This document shows positions 60,367 to 64,000 of a stretch of DNA of 64,000 nt, piece after piece (the first letter of the stretch is position 1; every line of letters starts with the position of its first letter). Under the pieces are notes generated by a model, which had not been told where the DNA came from, ran no database searches, and saw only the letters and a program-made list of their open reading frames with translations. Location: NCBI GenBank assembly GCA_029265905.1, contig JAJUGR010000002.1:145996-209995 (forward strand), given 5' to 3'. Position numbers and translations under genes: made by a program. Source of the stretch: Sporomusaceae bacterium. GTDB taxonomy: Bacteria; Bacillota; Negativicutes; Acidaminococcales; JAJUGR01.

Positions 60367-61461
60367 ATGGAACGTTTTGCCTTCATTTTACACCCCTTGG
60401 TCGTGCAGGATTTGGCGCGCAAATTCCCGTTTCTCCGCTACTTGCCGGAAAAGTGGGTGGAGGGCGGCATGAAATACCTGCCGCCGATTAAAGTGTCACA
60501 TATTACGGGCATCCGCTCGCCGCATGCGGAGGCCGAAGGTTGGTTTGTCGCCTGTCCCCTGACGGCGCGCCAGATGATGACACTGCCGGAGGAATTTGTC
60601 ATTGACCGCATTGTCGCGGCAGGCAAGGTGGCGGAACAGCTCGGGGCCAAGATCGTCGGCCTCGGCGCCTTCACCTCCGTGGTGGCCGATGCTGGCATCA
60701 GCATAGCCAAGCGCTTGAACATAGCCGTTACGAGCGGCAACAGCTATACGGTGGCGACGGCGTTGGAGGGGACGCGCCAGGCGCTCGGCTTGATGGGCGG
60801 CGACATGAAGAACGCCCGGGTTGTTGTGCTGGGCGCGACGGGGTCGATCGGCGCCGTCTGCAGCCGGATTTTGGCTAAGGAGGCCAAGGCCCTGACGCTG
60901 GTGGCGCGCAACCAGGAGCGGCTGCAGTCTTTGGCGGACGAGCTGCGCCTGCTGAAACAGGCTGAAATCAAGGTGACGGACGACCGCGTTCAGGCGCTCA
61001 AAGCGGCTGATGTCGTGCTGGCGGTAACGAGCGCGCTGGACACGATTATCGAGCCGGGGGATTTGAAAGCCGGCGCGGTGGTCTGCGACGTGGCCCGGCC
61101 GAGAAATGTGTCGCGCCGCGTCGCTGAAGAGCGGCCGGACGTACTGGTCATTGAGGGCGGCATTGTCCGGGTGCCGGGCGAAGTCGATTTTGGCTTTAAC
61201 TTTGGTTTTCCGCCGCAAACGGCTTACGCCTGCATGGCGGAAACGATGATCCTGGCGCTGGAAGGCCGTTACGAGAACTACACCCTCGGGCGCGACCTGA
61301 CCGTCGAGCAGATTGAGACGATTGACCAGCGGGCAAAGAAACATCAGTTCCAGCTGGCCGGCTTCCGCAATTTCGAGCGGGCCGTGACCGCTGAAGAAAT
61401 TGCCGCGATCCAGCAGCAGGCTGCCCTGGTCTGCGGGACAGGCGCGGCTCGCTTCGGTTGA
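60367..61461 (+). CDS. Acyl-ACP reductase (AAR)-like protein
   Basis: 364 aa. It matches the cyanobacterial long-chain acyl-ACP reductase over nearly its whole length, compared from memory. Matching elements are the N-terminal FAFILHPLVVQDLAR, GLGAFTSVVADAG, TSGNSYTVATALEG, the NADPH motif VVLGATGSIGAVCSR (near 153-167), VARNQERLQSLADEL, and IEGGIVRVPGEVDF. Cys289 in AYACMAETMILALEG aligns with the acyl-enzyme Cys of the cyanobacterial protein. Such enzymes reduce acyl-ACP to fatty aldehyde. Automated names for relatives (shikimate dehydrogenase) probably reflect only the Rossmann fold. GAGGAAACAGG precedes ATG 60367. The actual substrate is unproven. Confidence 0.8.
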   Translation: MERFAFILHPLVVQDLARKFPFLRYLPEKWVEGGMKYLPPIKVSHITGIRSPHAEAEGWFVACPLTARQMMTLPEEFVIDRIVAAGKVAEQLGAKIVGLGAFTSVVADAGISIAKRLNIAVTSGNSYTVATALEGTRQALGLMGGDMKNARVVVLGATGSIGAVCSRILAKEAKALTLVARNQERLQSLADELRLLKQAEIKVTDDRVQALKAADVVLAVTSALDTIIEPGDLKAGAVVCDVARPRNVSRRVAEERPDVLVIEGGIVRVPGEVDFGFNFGFPPQTAYACMAETMILALEGRYENYTLGRDLTVEQIETIDQRAKKHQFQLAGFRNFERAVTAEEIAAIQQQAALVCGTGAARFG

Positions 61462-61538
61462 CAAGGGGCGAAGCTAACATTATAATGGTAAGGAATATGG
61501 GTGCTGTTGCACGCATGTCGTTTTAGCTGTACAAACCG

Positions 61539-61563
61539 GTGTCAAGTTGACGAAGCTTGACAC
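61539..61563. repeat. Inverted repeat around the greA promoter -35
   Basis: GTGTCAAG, 9 bases and CTTGACAC, followed by TCTTTCT. It may be a weak terminator of the preceding operon or an operator over the greA -35. Confidence 0.5.
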
Positions 61564-61575
61564 TCTTTCTATTAT
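61547..61575 (+). promoter_or_regulatory. Promoter of greA-lysS
   Basis: TTGACG (61547-61552) and TATTAT (61570-61575) are separated by 17 bases, 60 bases upstream of the greA start. Confidence 0.7.
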
Positions 61576-61634
61576 CTGTGCAGTGGTTTGTTATGGCTTA
61601 AGCGGAAGTACGCGCGAAAAAAGGAGAGCTAGAC

Positions 61635-63642
<2,008 letters not shown>

Positions 63643-63654
63643 GCAAGCTGCTGC

Positions 63655-63692
63655 AACGCGGCATCGACGTTTGTCGGTGCCGCGTTGTTATA
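63655..63692 (+). terminator. Terminator of lysS
   Basis: AACGCGGCA-CGAC pairs with GTCG-TGCCGCGTT. The T tract is weak (GTTGTTATACTT). Confidence 0.7.
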
Positions 63693-63759
63693 CTTACAAC
63701 GCATGAATGGAAGGAAACAGCCATAACCGTAAAGAATTGCACAAAGTGAAAAACGTAGA

Positions 63760-63858
63760 TAAATTTAGCATTTAAAAGAAAATAGCACAATAAATCTTAA
63801 TTATGATAAAAAACGGCCGATTTTACTGATTGCGCCATTCGGGAGTCGGTGCTATTAT
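63760..63858 (+). promoter_or_regulatory. rRNA operon promoter with AT-rich upstream element
   Basis: TTGCGC (63830-63835) and TATTAT (63853-63858) are separated by 17 bases. The preceding 60-70 bases (about 63760-63825) are strikingly AT-rich for this genome, as in an UP element. Confidence 0.75.
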
Positions 63859-63864
63859 GAATGA

Positions 63865-64000
63865 GTCGCCGCTGAGAGGCGCGGCAAACCGGGTCCTTGA
63901 GAACTGAATAAGAGAGAATGTCGGATGTGTGTGACACGGTTTTCACCGCAAGGTGGAAAACGCGTCAAAAACAATAAACTTAGTTAATACAAAGAGCCAA
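63865..64000 (+). other. 5' leader of an rRNA operon (16S gene lies beyond the window)
   Basis: GAGTCGCCGCTGAGAGGCGC followed by CCTTGAGAACTGAATAAGAG resembles the conserved segment upstream of 16S rRNA in Firmicutes. The end, AATACAAAGAGCCAA, is typical of the last bases before 16S. No GAGTTTGATC of mature 16S is reached and no open frame is present. Confidence 0.75.

Noticed and set aside
59444..61461. Shikimate/quinate dehydrogenase pair
   Set aside because: The 364-aa protein matches acyl-ACP reductase over its length, including the catalytic-type Cys, and no other shikimate-pathway gene is nearby.

Overview
The window is 64 kb of dense, GC-rich chromosome from an anaerobic Firmicute (Bacillota). 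Negativicutes is the most likely class, but that is an inference from gene order and GC content. Supporting signs are the DUF1934-argS-pyrG order, the mfd / SpoVB-type flippase / mazG / HU / divIC / S1 / tilS / hpt / ftsH block, the birA-coaX-dus-greA-lysS block, a T-box leader and Firmicute-type Shine-Dalgarno sites. I see no prophage, insertion sequence, CRISPR array or tRNA gene. An rRNA operon promoter and leader fill the right edge, with the 16S gene just outside.

Layout. 1-3.4 kb: PPDK regulatory kinase/phosphorylase (5' cut by the window) and ppdK. 3.5-7.6 kb: a tight three-gene signalling unit (zinc-ribbon Ser/Thr kinase with MORN repeats, a membrane-anchored lipoprotein, an HD-GYP phosphodiesterase). 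7.7-11.2 kb: first phosphate cluster phoU-pstS-pstC-pstA, without pstB. 11.2-14.7 kb: MscS channel, DUF456 protein and a T-box-controlled sodium:solute symporter. 14.7-26.9 kb: glyoxalase, a tandem-rubredoxin flavoprotein with a hydroxyacid dehydrogenase, a PAS/degenerate-GGDEF protein, a DEDD exonuclease, a class II photolyase, a SixA-CHAD pair, DedA, a chemoreceptor, an orphan GltD-like flavoprotein, cysE and an unknown gene. 27.0-34.5 kb: DUF1934, argS, pyrG, sppA, two small unknowns, transaldolase and glpX. 34.5-41.3 kb: mfd, flippase, mazG and HU. 41.4-48.6 kb: second phosphate cluster phoP-pstB-phoU, phoR (opposite strand), pstS-pstC-pstA. 48.7-50.6 kb: second chemoreceptor. 50.7-58.8 kb: divIC/ftsB, S1 protein, tilS, hpt, ftsH, birA, coaX, dus. 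58.9-61.5 kb: HTH regulator, an unknown 301-aa protein and a homologue of cyanobacterial acyl-ACP reductase. 61.6-63.6 kb: greA-lysS.

How the genes work together. Two phosphate-uptake clusters lie about 30 kb apart. TTAACA repeats at 11-bp phase precede both pstS genes and pstB, with a degenerate pair before the first phoU. These fit PhoP boxes, so the two clusters probably form one regulon and the single visible PstB may serve both permeases. The conserved mfd-to-ftsH block lacks the usual sporulation genes (spoVT, yabP, yabQ, spoIIE) and the yabO-type S4 gene. The second phosphate cluster and a chemoreceptor occupy the gap between HU and divIC.

The most promising little-described system is the operon at 58.85-61.46 kb. 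A 17-bp perfect inverted repeat overlaps its promoter. It encodes an HTH protein, an unknown protein and an acyl-ACP-reductase-like enzyme that keeps the NADPH motif and the cysteine aligned with the cyanobacterial catalytic one.
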